Origin: Modicisalibacter coralii
Lineage (GTDB): Bacteria > Pseudomonadota > Gammaproteobacteria > Pseudomonadales > Halomonadaceae
Direction: 5' to 3'
Assembly (NCBI RefSeq): GCF_004117855.1
Contig: NZ_QWBW01000015.1
Location: 84,086 to 148,085 of the forward strand
Length of the DNA: 64,000 nt
In this document: positions 43,634-51,989 of the stretch, piece after piece
Position numbering within the stretch: position 1 is the stretch's first letter
Layout: each line of letters starts with the position of its first letter
Program-made: the position numbers and the translations under genes
Notes under the pieces: model-generated
The model's database searches: none
Told to the model about the DNA's origin: nothing
What the model saw: the letters and a program-made list of their open reading frames with translations, nothing else

Positions 43634-44604
43634 GACGGCGTCTCCTCGCTCGGCGTGGCGGCCCGATTCGCCCCGGCCCGGGCGTTGTCGTCCTTGACCA
43701 TGGACACGAACAGCTCCTCGAGGCGGTTGGCCCTGTTGCGCATCGACACGACGTCGATGCCCAGCTCGCTGAGTTGCGAGAACGCCGCATTGAGGCGCTG
43801 CCCCTTGCGCAGAGACAGCGCCAGCTGGGCGCGGTCGACCTGCTCGATCTCGAAGCCGTCGAGCTCGGGTGCGCGCTCGATCGGCGCCGCCAGGTCGAGC
43901 AGGAAGGTCTCGGTATCCAGCTCGGTCAGCAGGTCACGCACCGAGGTGTTCTTGACGATTTCGCCGTTGTTGATGATCGCGATATTGCGACACAGGCTCT
44001 CGGCTTCCTCGAGGTAATGCGTGGTGAGGATGATGGTGGTGCCCTCCTCACGGTTGATGCGCCGCATGTAGTCCCACATGCTGCGGCGCAGCTCGATGTC
44101 CACGCCGGCGGTGGGCTCGTCGAGGATCAGCAGCCGCGGCCGGTGGATCAGGGCACGGGCGATCATCAAGCGGCGCTTCATGCCGCCGGAGAGCATGCGC
44201 GCCGGGCCGTTGCGCTTGTCCCAGAGCCCCAGGTCCTTGAGCAACTGATCGCAGCGCGGCTTGGCCTCGCGCAGCGACATGCCGTAGTAGCCGGCCTGGG
44301 AGAGGATGATGTCCTCGACCTTCTCGAACTGGGAAAAGTTGAATTCCTGGGGCACCACGCCGAGATGGTATTTCGCCTTGGCGAAATCCCGGTCGATGTC
44401 GATACCGTAGATGGACACCTCGCCGGCCGTCTTCTGGACCAGCGAACAGACGATGCCCAGCGTGGTCGACTTGCCGGCACCGTTGGGGCCCAGCAAGGCA
44501 AAGAAATCGCCCTGGGGCACATCCAGATCGATACCCTTCAAGGCATGAAAGCCATTACCGTAGACCTTGGTCAGGCCCCGGATGGCCAGTGCAGGTACTG
44601 TCAT
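43630..44604 (-). CDS. yadG: ABC transporter ATP-binding protein (YadG-like)
   Basis: 324 aa. Walker A LLGPNGAGKST, signature ARMLSGGMKRRLMIARALIHRPRLLILDEPTAG (ABC motif and Walker B), and switch His in ILTTHYLEEAE. The C-terminal extension past about 240 matches YadG. Partner of the permease just downstream. Annotated E. coli homologue is YadG. Confidence 0.9.
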   Translation of the reverse strand: MTVPALAIRGLTKVYGNGFHALKGIDLDVPQGDFFALLGPNGAGKSTTLGIVCSLVQKTAGEVSIYGIDIDRDFAKAKYHLGVVPQEFNFSQFEKVEDIILSQAGYYGMSLREAKPRCDQLLKDLGLWDKRNGPARMLSGGMKRRLMIARALIHRPRLLILDEPTAGVDIELRRSMWDYMRRINREEGTTIILTTHYLEEAESLCRNIAIINNGEIVKNTSVRDLLTELDTETFLLDLAAPIERAPELDGFEIEQVDRAQLALSLRKGQRLNAAFSQLSELGIDVVSMRNRANRLEELFVSMVKDDNARAGANRAATPSEETPS

Positions 44605-44750
44605 AAAATGACCTTGTCTTCAGACGATCATCGGGTACGCCAGCGCGATTGCGCGACAAAGGGTGACTGATATGCGGGCGGCGCACGAAAAATCAATGAT
44701 TGACGGACTCGGCGCCGAAGGTCGCATCGTCGACTGGCGGAGGGGGAGAT

Positions 44751-44921
44751 TGGAGCGGGAAACGAGATTAGATCGGGCGGCGTTCCGCCGGGCTGGCGTT
44801 CCAGCTCGCGACCCTCGACTACCCTTCCTGCAATGCAAAATCTTGGAGCGGGAAACAGGATTCGACCGGGCTGGCGCTCCAGCTCGCGACCCTCGACTAC
44901 CCTTCCTGCAACGCAAAATCT
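44751..44921 (-). repeat. two degenerate tRNA-Gly-like copies
   Basis: Copies start at 44751 and 44844 with the 3'-terminal tRNA-Gly segment (TGGAGCGGGAAACGAGATT on the plus strand) and contain CTCGCGACCCTCG, but the T-loop part is split by a ~16-nt insert (about CCGGGCTGGCGCTCCAG) and the anticodon and 5' half are lost. Unit length approximates one tRNA gene plus spacer. Non-functional as tRNAs. Confidence 0.7.
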
Positions 44922-44996
44922 TGGAGCGGGAAACGAGATTCGAACTCGCGACCCTCGCCTTGGCAAGGCGATGCTCTACCACTGAGCTATTCCCGC
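44922..44996 (-). tRNA. tRNA-Gly (GCC), copy 1
   Basis: 75 nt including CCA: acceptor GCGGGAA/TTCCCGC, D-arm GCTCAGTGGTAGAGC, anticodon loop TTGCCAA (GCC), T-arm GCGAGTTCGAATCTCGT. Confidence 0.96.
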
Positions 44997-45022
44997 TTAT
45001 CTGAAGCTGGCCGGCAAGCAAG

Positions 45023-45098
45023 TGGCGTCCCATAGGGGGTTCGAACCCCTGTTACCGCCGTGAAAGGGCGGTGTCCTGGACCACTAGACGAATGGGAC
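45023..45098 (-). tRNA. tRNA-Glu (UUC), copy 1
   Basis: 76 nt: acceptor GTCCCAT/ATGGGAC, anticodon stem-loop CCGCCCTTTCACGGCGG (UUC), T-arm GGGGTTCGAACCCCC, CCA encoded. Confidence 0.96.
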
Positions 45099-45104
45099 GC
45101 AATC

Positions 45105-45255
45105 TGGAGCGGGAAGGAGGATTCGATCGGACCGACGTATCGGCTCGCGACCTCCACCACAACTTCTTCGACTCCAAAATCTGGAGCGGGAAACGAGATT
45201 CGACCGGGCTGACGCTCCAGCTCGCGACCGCTGTCACACTTCTGCTCCAAGAAAC
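45105..45255 (-). repeat. two more degenerate tRNA-Gly-like copies
   Basis: Copies begin at 45105 and 45182, with GGAGCGGGAA plus GGCTCGCGACC or CTCGCGACC and the same kind of ~16-nt insertion in the T-loop, lacking an anticodon stem. They lie between tRNA-Glu copy 1 and tRNA-Gly copy 2. Confidence 0.7.
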
Positions 45256-45330
45256 TGGAGCGGGAAACGAGATTCGAACTCGCGACCCTCGCCTTGGCAA
45301 GGCGATGCTCTACCACTGAGCTATTCCCGC
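45256..45330 (-). tRNA. tRNA-Gly (GCC), copy 2
   Basis: Identical in sequence to copy 1 over the 75-nt gene. Confidence 0.96.
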
Positions 45331-45364
45331 ACGCTTGCAACGCCAAAACTGGCTGACCGGAAAG

Positions 45365-45440
45365 TGGCGTCCCATAGGGGGTTCGAACCCCTGTTACCGC
45401 CGTGAAAGGGCGGTGTCCTGGACCACTAGACGAATGGGAC
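45365..45440 (-). tRNA. tRNA-Glu (UUC), copy 2
   Basis: Identical to copy 1; same 5' flank GC before GTCCCAT. Confidence 0.96.
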
Positions 45441-45446
45441 GCAATC

Positions 45447-45521
45447 TGGAGCGGGAAACGAGATTCGAACTCGCGACCCTCGCCTTGGCAAGGCGATGCT
45501 CTACCACTGAGCTATTCCCGC
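45447..45521 (-). tRNA. tRNA-Gly (GCC), copy 3
   Basis: Identical to copy 1; only 6 nt separate it from tRNA-Glu copy 2, so one precursor transcript is likely. Confidence 0.96.
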
Positions 45522-45548
45522 GCTTTCCAGTTTTACCTCAAGAGGAAG

Positions 45549-45624
45549 TGGCGTCCCATAGGGGGTTCGAACCCCTGTTACCGCCGTGAAAGGGCGGTGT
45601 CCTGGACCACTAGACGAATGGGAC
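45549..45624 (-). tRNA. tRNA-Glu (UUC), copy 3
   Basis: Identical to copy 1. It is the most 5' gene of the minus-strand cluster, so the promoter should be in 45625-45700. Confidence 0.96.
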
Positions 45625-45861
45625 GCAGTGCCTTGCCTCGTCGAGGTGGCGCGTATATTAATTAGCCCGCCCCCGGGTGTCAACCTCGCCACGTCGCCAT
45701 GTGTCACGTCTATGCTGGGAAAGGCTGACAGGGCGTGGCCCATACCCGCCCCGCAGGGCACGAATCGCGCGTGCGGCAGCGCGACAAGCTCTGGAATCGA
45801 CCCGCCGATCTGTTGTCTCATGAGCGGGGACGAACGCCGCCCACCGATGAGGAGAACGTCG

Positions 45862-46263
45862 ATGCGCAACAAGCTGAAGAAGAGCGACGCCGAATGGCGT
45901 GAACAGCTCACACCCGAGCAGTACCGCGTCACCCGCGAGCACGGCACCGAGGCGCCGTTCAGCGGCGACCACCAGGTCAGCGACGCACAGGGGATCTATC
46001 ACTGCGTGTGCTGCGGGGCGGCGCTGTTCGAGAACGAGCACAAGTTCGACGCCGGCTGCGGCTGGCCGAGCTTCGACCGTCCGCTGGGCAAGGGCTCGGT
46101 CGAACAGCATCTCGACGAGTCCCATGGCATGCGACGCACCGAGGTGGTCTGTTCGCACTGCGATGCCCATCTGGGTCACGTCTTCCCCGACGGCCCGCCC
46201 GAGACCACCGGGCAGCGCTACTGCATCAACTCCGTGGCGCTGGACTTCCACCCCGACGAGTGA
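45862..46263 (+). CDS. msrB: peptide-methionine (R)-S-oxide reductase
   Basis: 133 aa. Zinc Cys pairs Cys48/Cys51 (HCVCCGAALF) and Cys97/Cys100 (VCSHCDAHLGHVF), GCGWPSFDRP, and catalytic Cys121 in RYCINSVAL. Start ATG after GAGGAGAACGTCG. Repairs oxidised methionine in cytosolic proteins. Confidence 0.95.
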   Translation: MRNKLKKSDAEWREQLTPEQYRVTREHGTEAPFSGDHQVSDAQGIYHCVCCGAALFENEHKFDAGCGWPSFDRPLGKGSVEQHLDESHGMRRTEVVCSHCDAHLGHVFPDGPPETTGQRYCINSVALDFHPDE

Positions 46264-46343
46264 GCCACCCGCGACCGCCGCACCGGGCGCCGATCTGCTA
46301 AGATGGCGCCCTTTTCATTGGTCACGACCGTCAGGGGGACGAC

Positions 46344-47285
46344 ATGCTCGGCTGGTATCCGGGACACATGAACAAGGCGCGGCGCCAGATCAAGGAAGCC
46401 CTGCCCGAGATCGACGTGGTGATCGAGGTCCTGGATGCCCGGCTGCCCTACTCCAGCGCCAACCCCATGCTCGCCGAACTCACCGAACACAAGCCGGTGC
46501 TCAAGATCCTCTCGCGGGCCGACCTGGCCGATGCCGAGCGTACCCGCGAATGGGTCGCCCACTTCGACGCCCAGGCCGACACGCGGGCGCTGGCCGTGAC
46601 CACCACCCAGGCGCGCGAGCTCAAGCGTATTCCCGCGCTGTGTCATGAACTGGCCGGCCAGGTGCGCGCCGACCGCGACGTGCGGGTGATGGTGATGGGC
46701 ATCCCCAACGTCGGCAAGTCGACGCTGATCAACGGCCTGGCCGGGCGCAAGATCGCCAAGACCGGCAACGAGCCGGCGGTGACCAAGCGCCAGCAGAAGA
46801 TCCGCATCGACGGACGCATCGCGCTGACCGACACCCCCGGGGTGCTGTGGCCCAAGATCGAGGATCAGGCCAGCGCCTACCGGCTCGCCGCCAGCGGCGC
46901 GATCCGCGACACTGCCATCGACTACCTGGATGTCGCGGTGGTGACGGCCGCCGAACTCGCCAGGCGCTACCCCGACGCCCTGAAAGGCCGCTTCAAGCTC
47001 AAGGAGCTGCCCGCGTACACGCCCGACCCCGAGGCCGATCGGGTGGAGGCCGACGGACCGACGCAACCCGACCTGCTGGCCCGGGCCGGCTTCGACGGTC
47101 AGGCGATCGTCGCCGCGATCGCCGGCAAGCGCGGGGGGCTGCGTGCCGGTGGCGAAGTCGACCTGCATCGCGGGGCCGAGGTGCTGCTCCACGAGCTGCG
47201 CGACGGCAAGCTGGGCCGGCTGACCCTGGAGACGCCGGCGGATATCCCGCCCCCGCCCAGCGACGAGCCCGGCGCCGACGGCTGA
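46344..47285 (+). CDS. ylqF: ribosome biogenesis GTPase YlqF/RbgA-like
   Basis: 313 aa. Circularly permuted GTPase: N-terminal GWYPGHMNKARRQIKEALPEIDVVIEVLDARLPYSS, G4-like KILSRADLAD, G1 GIPNVGKSTLINGLAG, G3 DTPGVLWPK. C-terminal helical RNA-binding region with RYPDALKGRFKLKELP. Ribosome assembly factor. Start follows CAGGGGGACGAC. Confidence 0.93.
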   Translation: MLGWYPGHMNKARRQIKEALPEIDVVIEVLDARLPYSSANPMLAELTEHKPVLKILSRADLADAERTREWVAHFDAQADTRALAVTTTQARELKRIPALCHELAGQVRADRDVRVMVMGIPNVGKSTLINGLAGRKIAKTGNEPAVTKRQQKIRIDGRIALTDTPGVLWPKIEDQASAYRLAASGAIRDTAIDYLDVAVVTAAELARRYPDALKGRFKLKELPAYTPDPEADRVEADGPTQPDLLARAGFDGQAIVAAIAGKRGGLRAGGEVDLHRGAEVLLHELRDGKLGRLTLETPADIPPPPSDEPGADG

Positions 47286-47420
47286 CGCCATTTGCAGCCC
47301 TGCACCGCCGGGTTATGCTGTCGCAACGCAGCGCGCCCGGGCGGCATCGGGCGTTTTCGATGCTCGCCGCTCTGCCGCGTCTCGCCCTGCGCTCAGTCAG
47401 CCAACGGACCCCGGTATTCC

Positions 47421-48656
47421 ATGGACACCTCGCCCCACCCGATTCGCAAGTCGCACAAGCTCGACAACGTCTGCTACGACATCCGCGGCCCGGTCCTCGA
47501 TCATGCCAAGCGGCTCGAGGACGAAGGTCAGCGCATCCTCAAGCTCAACATCGGCAACCCCGCGCCGTTCGGCTTCGAGGCGCCCGAGGAAATCCTTCAG
47601 GACGTGATGCGCAACCTGCCCACCGCCCAGGGCTACTGCGACTCCAAGGGGCTCTATTCGGCGCGCAAGGCGATCATGCAGGAGTGCCAGCGCAAGGGCA
47701 TTCCCGGCGTGGGTGTCGAGGACATCTTCGTCGGCAACGGCGTCTCGGAACTGATCGTGATGGCCATGCAGGCGCTGCTCAACGACGGCGACGAGGTGCT
47801 GATCCCCGCCCCCGACTACCCGTTGTGGACCGCCGCCGCCAATCTCTCCGGGGGGCGCCCGGTGCACTACATGTGCGACGAGCAGGCCGACTGGGCGCCG
47901 GATCTCGCCGACATCCGCGACAAGATCACCACGCACACCAAGGCGCTCGTGCTGATCAACCCCAACAACCCCACCGGCGCCGTGTACCCGCCCGAGGTGG
48001 TCAAGGAACTGCTGGCGATCGCCCGGCAGCACGATCTGGTGGTGTTCTCCGACGAGATCTACGACAAGATCCTCTACGACGAGGTAGAGCACGTCTCCAC
48101 CGGCTCCCTGGCCGCCGACGACCAGCTGGTGGTGACCATGAACGGGCTGTCGAAGAGCTACCGCTGCGCGGGGTTCCGTTCCGGATGGATGATCCTCTCC
48201 GGCAAGCTCGGCAAGCAGCGCGCCAACGACTTCATCCAGGGGCTGAACATGCTGGCGTCGATGCGCCTGTGCGCCAACGTGCCGGCCCAGCACGCCATCC
48301 AGACGGCACTCGGCGGCTACCAGTCGATCAACGACCTGGTGCTCCCCGGCGGGCGCTTGCGCGCGCAGCGCGACATCACCTTCGAGAAGCTCAACGCGAT
48401 CCCCGGCGTCTCCTGCACCAAGCCACGCGGTGCGCTCTACGCCTTTCCCAGACTCGATCCCAAGGTCTTCAACATTCAGGACGACCAGAAACTGGTGCTC
48501 GACCTGCTGCTGCAGGAAAAAATCCTGCTGGTACAGGGGACGGCCTTCAACTGGCCGCAACCCGACCACCTGCGCATCGTCACCCTGCCCTGGGCCGAGC
48601 AGCTCGAGGACGCCCTGGATCGTTTCGCCCGTTTCCTGAGCCGCTACCGGCAGTAA
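47421..48656 (+). CDS. alaA: AlaA-type pyridoxal-phosphate aminotransferase
   Basis: 411 aa (E. coli AlaA 405). Fold-type I motifs: LKLNIGNPAPFGFEAP, YCDSKGLYSARKAI, PAPDYPLWTAAANLSGG, INPNNPTGAVYP, SDEIYDKILYD, PLP-binding Lys245 in GLSKSYRCAGFRSGW. Converts glutamate plus pyruvate to alanine and 2-oxoglutarate. Start chosen by homology; the ribosome site is weak. Followed by a terminator. Confidence 0.92.
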   Translation: MDTSPHPIRKSHKLDNVCYDIRGPVLDHAKRLEDEGQRILKLNIGNPAPFGFEAPEEILQDVMRNLPTAQGYCDSKGLYSARKAIMQECQRKGIPGVGVEDIFVGNGVSELIVMAMQALLNDGDEVLIPAPDYPLWTAAANLSGGRPVHYMCDEQADWAPDLADIRDKITTHTKALVLINPNNPTGAVYPPEVVKELLAIARQHDLVVFSDEIYDKILYDEVEHVSTGSLAADDQLVVTMNGLSKSYRCAGFRSGWMILSGKLGKQRANDFIQGLNMLASMRLCANVPAQHAIQTALGGYQSINDLVLPGGRLRAQRDITFEKLNAIPGVSCTKPRGALYAFPRLDPKVFNIQDDQKLVLDLLLQEKILLVQGTAFNWPQPDHLRIVTLPWAEQLEDALDRFARFLSRYRQ

Positions 48657-48674
48657 TTCCCGCATCACGAAAAA

Positions 48675-48711
48675 AACCGCCGGGGGCTTGAAACCCGCCC
48701 CGCCGGCGGTT
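48675..48711 (+). terminator. hairpin between alaA and htpX
   Basis: AACCGCCGG...CCGGCGGTT stem flanked by A's and TTAT, 19 nt after the alaA stop. Confidence 0.65.
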
Positions 48712-48791
48712 ATCTAAGAAGTCGAACAACACCCTGAAATACCTGATTTTACCGACTGCCCCTGGTTTACCGACTACTGAGGTTTCGTCAT

Positions 48792-49694
48792 ATGATGCGC
48801 ATCGTGCTGTTCCTGGCGACCAACCTGGCCGTGGTCCTGGTCGCCAGCATTACCCTGCGACTGCTGGGCGTCGAGCCCTACCTGAACGCCAACGGACTGA
48901 ACCTGAACGCCCTGTTGATCTTCTGTTTCGTCTTCGGCATGGCCGGCTCGCTGGTCTCGCTGCTGCTCTCCAAGACGATGGCCAAGATGAGCACCCGGGC
49001 TCAGGTGATCGAAACGCCCCGCGACGCCAACGAGAAATGGCTGCTCGATACCGTGGCGGAACTGGCTCGGGACGCCGGCATCAAGATGCCGGAAGTCGCC
49101 ATCTTCCCGGCCGAACAGTCCAACGCCTTCGCCACCGGCTGGAACAAGAACGACGCCCTCGTCGCGGTCTCGTCGGGCCTGCTCAACCGCATGCGCCCCG
49201 AGGAGGTCCGCGCGGTGCTGGGCCACGAGATCGGCCACGTCGCCAATGGCGACATGGTCACCCTGGCGCTGGTCCAGGGCGTGCTCAACACCTTCGTGAT
49301 GTTCTTCGCCCGGGTGGTCGCCCAACTGATCGACAGCTTCCTGCGCCGCGACGACAACGGGGGCGGGCTGGGCTTCTTCGGCTACTTCGCGGTGGTGATC
49401 GTTGCCGAGATCGTCTTCGGGCTGGTCGCCTCGGTGATCGTCGCCTGGTTCTCGCGCTTCCGCGAATACCGCGCCGACGCCGCCGGGGCCCGGCTGGCGG
49501 GCAGCGGAGCGATGATCAATGCCCTGGCGCGTCTCAAGGCGGAAACCCAGATGCCCGACCAGATGCCGGATACGCTCACCGCCTTCGCCATCACCACCGG
49601 TCAGACCCGCAAGCTGATGGAGCGCCTGTTCGCCAGCCACCCGCCACTCGACGACCGCATCCGCGCGCTCAAGGAGTCCGCCTACCGGCAGTGA
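48792..49694 (+). CDS. htpX: membrane zinc metalloprotease HtpX
   Basis: 300 aa. Two N-terminal transmembrane helices, catalytic HEIGH in [13 protein letters not shown], a TM pair after it, and [14 protein letters not shown] with the third zinc ligand Glu. Degrades misfolded inner-membrane proteins under stress. Start ATG 48792 (second ATG two codons on). Confidence 0.95.
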   Translation: MMRIVLFLATNLAVVLVASITLRLLGVEPYLNANGLNLNALLIFCFVFGMAGSLVSLLLSKTMAKMSTRAQVIETPRDANEKWLLDTVAELARDAGIKMPEVAIFPAEQSNAFATGWNKNDALVAVSSGLLNRMRPEEVRAVLGHEIGHVANGDMVTLALVQGVLNTFVMFFARVVAQLIDSFLRRDDNGGGLGFFGYFAVVIVAEIVFGLVASVIVAWFSRFREYRADAAGARLAGSGAMINALARLKAETQMPDQMPDTLTAFAITTGQTRKLMERLFASHPPLDDRIRALKESAYRQ

Positions 49695-49715
49695 CGCATC
49701 CGCTCTTCTGTCATC

Positions 49716-49740
49716 GAGGCCCGCCATGCGCGGGCCTCTT
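49716..49740 (+). terminator. terminator after htpX
   Basis: GAGGCCCGC-CATGC-GCGGGCCTCTT, 9-bp stem, 21 nt after the stop. Confidence 0.75.
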
Positions 49741-49897
49741 GCATGGCGAGCGCCCCGCCGGAAACCTCTGGCAACCTCTCGTTGCACCTGGCAACGCAGC
49801 CACAAGGAAAGACACGCCGACACCGCCTATAGTGACGGCACGTCCCGGATGGACGTGCCGGATACCCCGGCCCATCGCACGAATAAGGAGTGTTGTC

Positions 49898-50320
49898 ATG
49901 AGCGATAATGGCCTGGAAGTCTTCGACAGAACCCTGCACACCACGCATGTCTGGCTGGATGACGTGATGCAAGACACCGACGCCAGCCGGCAGACCGCCT
50001 GGCACCTGCTGGGCACGGTACTCAGAAACCTGCGCGACTGCCTGCCGACCTCGCTGACGGCGCACCTGGGCGCCCAGTTGCCGCTGTTGCTGCGCGGCGC
50101 CTTCTTCGAGCGCTGGCAGCCCTCCGAGCAACCCGAGCGGACCCGCCATCAGGAGACCTTCCTGCAGCGCATCGATGAAGAGATGGCCAAGACCAAGCAG
50201 GACATCGACCCCGCCACGGCGACCCGCGCGGTATTCGCGACGCTGGCCCGGCACATCGACAGCGGTCAGGTCGAGAAGGTCAAGGGTTCGCTGCACAAGG
50301 AACTCGTCGCGCTCTGGTGA
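49898..50320 (+). CDS. DUF2267 protein
   Basis: 140 aa. Start ATG after AATAAGGAGTGTTGTC. Matches the DUF2267 family: FDRTLHTTHVWLDDVMQDT, AWHLLGTVLRNLRDCLPTSLTAHLGAQLPLLLRGAFFERW, ARAVFATLARHIDSGQVEKVKGSLHKELVALW-like ending. Small helical cytosolic protein of unknown function, often stress-induced. Confidence 0.85.
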   Translation: MSDNGLEVFDRTLHTTHVWLDDVMQDTDASRQTAWHLLGTVLRNLRDCLPTSLTAHLGAQLPLLLRGAFFERWQPSEQPERTRHQETFLQRIDEEMAKTKQDIDPATATRAVFATLARHIDSGQVEKVKGSLHKELVALW

Positions 50321-50340
50321 GCTCCTGCATGACGCGACAA

Positions 50341-50363
50341 GGCCGCGGGCTCAGCCCGCGGCC
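50341..50363. terminator. hairpin between convergent DUF2267 and pdxB genes
   Basis: GGCCGCGGGC-TCA-GCCCGCGGCC, 10-bp GC stem without a U tract on either strand. Confidence 0.5.
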
Positions 50364-50377
50364 ACCGCAACCCAGTG

Positions 50378-51529
50378 TCACTTGCCCGCCAGCTTGACCT
50401 TGAAGCCGAACCCGGCGATGGCTTCGCGCAGATCGTTGTTGTTCTTCTTGAAGTCCACACGCAGCGTCGAGAACTCGCGGCGTACCGGATACTCGGCGCG
50501 GTAGCGATCGAAGGCCTGCGCCATGCCCAGTCGCCGCCGGTAACGCTCGAAGCCGACCATGTCGCGGCGCACGTCGTAGCAGGCGCGCACGCACAGCGAC
50601 AGCGCCTCGAGGGGCGGCGCCCATTCGGTCAGCACCAGCTTGCGCAACCAGGGATCCGGCTTGATCTGGCCGAGCTTGCAGCGCACGGGCAGGCCATAGT
50701 GCTGCATCACCGCCTGGTAGACGAGTTCGGTGCCACGCATCTTGCCGTCCAGGCTATGGCCGGCGATGTGCGGGGTGGCGATATCCACCAACGCGAATAG
50801 CGCCTCGTCGATGGCCGGCTCCTGCTCCCAGACGTCGAGCACGCAGCGTAGATCGGCTTGCTCCTCGAGCCGACGGCGCAGCGCGGCGTTGTCGAGGCAG
50901 GCGCCGCGTCCGGCGTTGAGCAGCACGCTTCCCGGGCGTATGGCCGCGATGCGGCGGGCGTCCATCAGGTGACGGGTGGCATGCTCGCCCGACTCGACCA
51001 GCGGCGTGTGCAGGCAGATGACGTCGCTACGCGCGATCAGGGTATCCAGGTCGACGAAATCCTCGCGCCCCTCGTCGCGGGCCCGCGGCGGATCGCAGAT
51101 CAGCGAACGCACGCCCATCTCGCCGAGCCGTCGGGCCAGCCGCCCGCCGACGTTGCCGGCGCCGACGATACCCACGCTGCGCTCCGACAGCGCCTCGCCC
51201 TCCTCCTCGGCCAGCAGCAGCAGGCTGGAAAGCACGTAGTCGACCACCGAATCGGCGTTGCTGCCCGGGGCACTGGCGAAACCGATGTGACGCTCGCGCA
51301 GGTAGTCGAGATCGACATGATCGGTGCCGATGGTGCAGGTGCCCACGAAACGCACCCGTGAGCCCTCGAGCAACGCCGCATCGACGCGGGTGATCGAGCG
51401 CACCAGCAGGATGTCTTGATCGCGCACCGCCGCGGCGTCGATCTCGCGCCCCGGCAACCGGGTGATGTCACCCAACTCGCCGAAGAAGGCCTCGATGAGG
51501 GGAATGTTCTGATCGGCGAGTATGCGCAT
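50378..51529 (-). CDS. pdxB: erythronate-4-phosphate dehydrogenase
   Basis: 383 aa. D-isomer 2-hydroxyacid dehydrogenase: TCTIGTDHVDLDYL, NAD motif GIVGAGNVGGRLARRLGEMG, catalytic Arg in LNAGRGACLD, Glu in DVWEQEPAID, His in TPHIAGHSLDGK, and the PdxB C-terminal dimerisation domain (DVRRDMVGFERYRRRLG). Second step of pyridoxal phosphate synthesis from erythrose-4-phosphate. Confidence 0.95.
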   Translation of the reverse strand: MRILADQNIPLIEAFFGELGDITRLPGREIDAAAVRDQDILLVRSITRVDAALLEGSRVRFVGTCTIGTDHVDLDYLRERHIGFASAPGSNADSVVDYVLSSLLLLAEEEGEALSERSVGIVGAGNVGGRLARRLGEMGVRSLICDPPRARDEGREDFVDLDTLIARSDVICLHTPLVESGEHATRHLMDARRIAAIRPGSVLLNAGRGACLDNAALRRRLEEQADLRCVLDVWEQEPAIDEALFALVDIATPHIAGHSLDGKMRGTELVYQAVMQHYGLPVRCKLGQIKPDPWLRKLVLTEWAPPLEALSLCVRACYDVRRDMVGFERYRRRLGMAQAFDRYRAEYPVRREFSTLRVDFKKNNNDLREAIAGFGFKVKLAGK

Positions 51530-51642
51530 GCGGGTCGCTCCTTGTTCGCGGGCGAGGGGCGGCTAAAATGGGGACCCCGACCGCCAGCCATCTTAGGCCG
51601 CGGCACGGGACGCGACAAGCCGCCACCGATTCAGGAGCCACC

Positions 51643-51918
51643 GTGATCGTCCGTTGGGAAAGCGACCATGACTACGTGCTGGTGCATGTCCATCAGGACA
51701 TGTTCGGCGACTGGATATTCAGTCGCGCCTGGGGCCAGATCGGCACCCAGTTCGGCGGCCTCAAGCACCAGTTGGCCGACGGTTACGACCAGGCGATGAT
51801 GTGGCTCGACGACGTCGATCACATCCAGCGGTCGCGGGGCTTCCGGCGGGTGCTCGAGACCCGTGCCGACACCCCCGAAGGGCGCGATGCCGTACGCCAG
51901 CTGTCGCTGCTCGAATAG
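51643..51918 (+). CDS. small WGR-domain-like protein
   Basis: 91 aa from a GTG start with CAGGAGCCACC upstream. MIVRWESDHDYVLVHVHQDMFGDWIFSRAWGQIGTQFGG matches the WGR pattern (W-G-R/Q-I-G), followed by a helical tail (YDQAMMWLDDVDHIQRSRGF). WGR domains occur in PARP and DNA-binding proteins; bacterial stand-alone forms are uncharacterised. Confidence 0.65.
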   Translation: MIVRWESDHDYVLVHVHQDMFGDWIFSRAWGQIGTQFGGLKHQLADGYDQAMMWLDDVDHIQRSRGFRRVLETRADTPEGRDAVRQLSLLE

Positions 51919-51989
51919 CCCCTCGCCCAGCGAGCCACGGTCGGCGCCGAGACGCCGGCCTCACGGCGTGATCCAGCGGCTCGGCGGTG

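Noticed and set aside
41279..44017. 912-aa open frame on the plus strand
   Set aside because: Runs antisense across nitroreductase, queF and the ABC exporter; shadow of GC-rich coding DNA.
44751..45255. Additional functional tRNA genes among the Gly-like repeats
   Set aside because: They lack the anticodon stem and 5' acceptor strand and have an inserted T-loop, so cannot fold as tRNAs.
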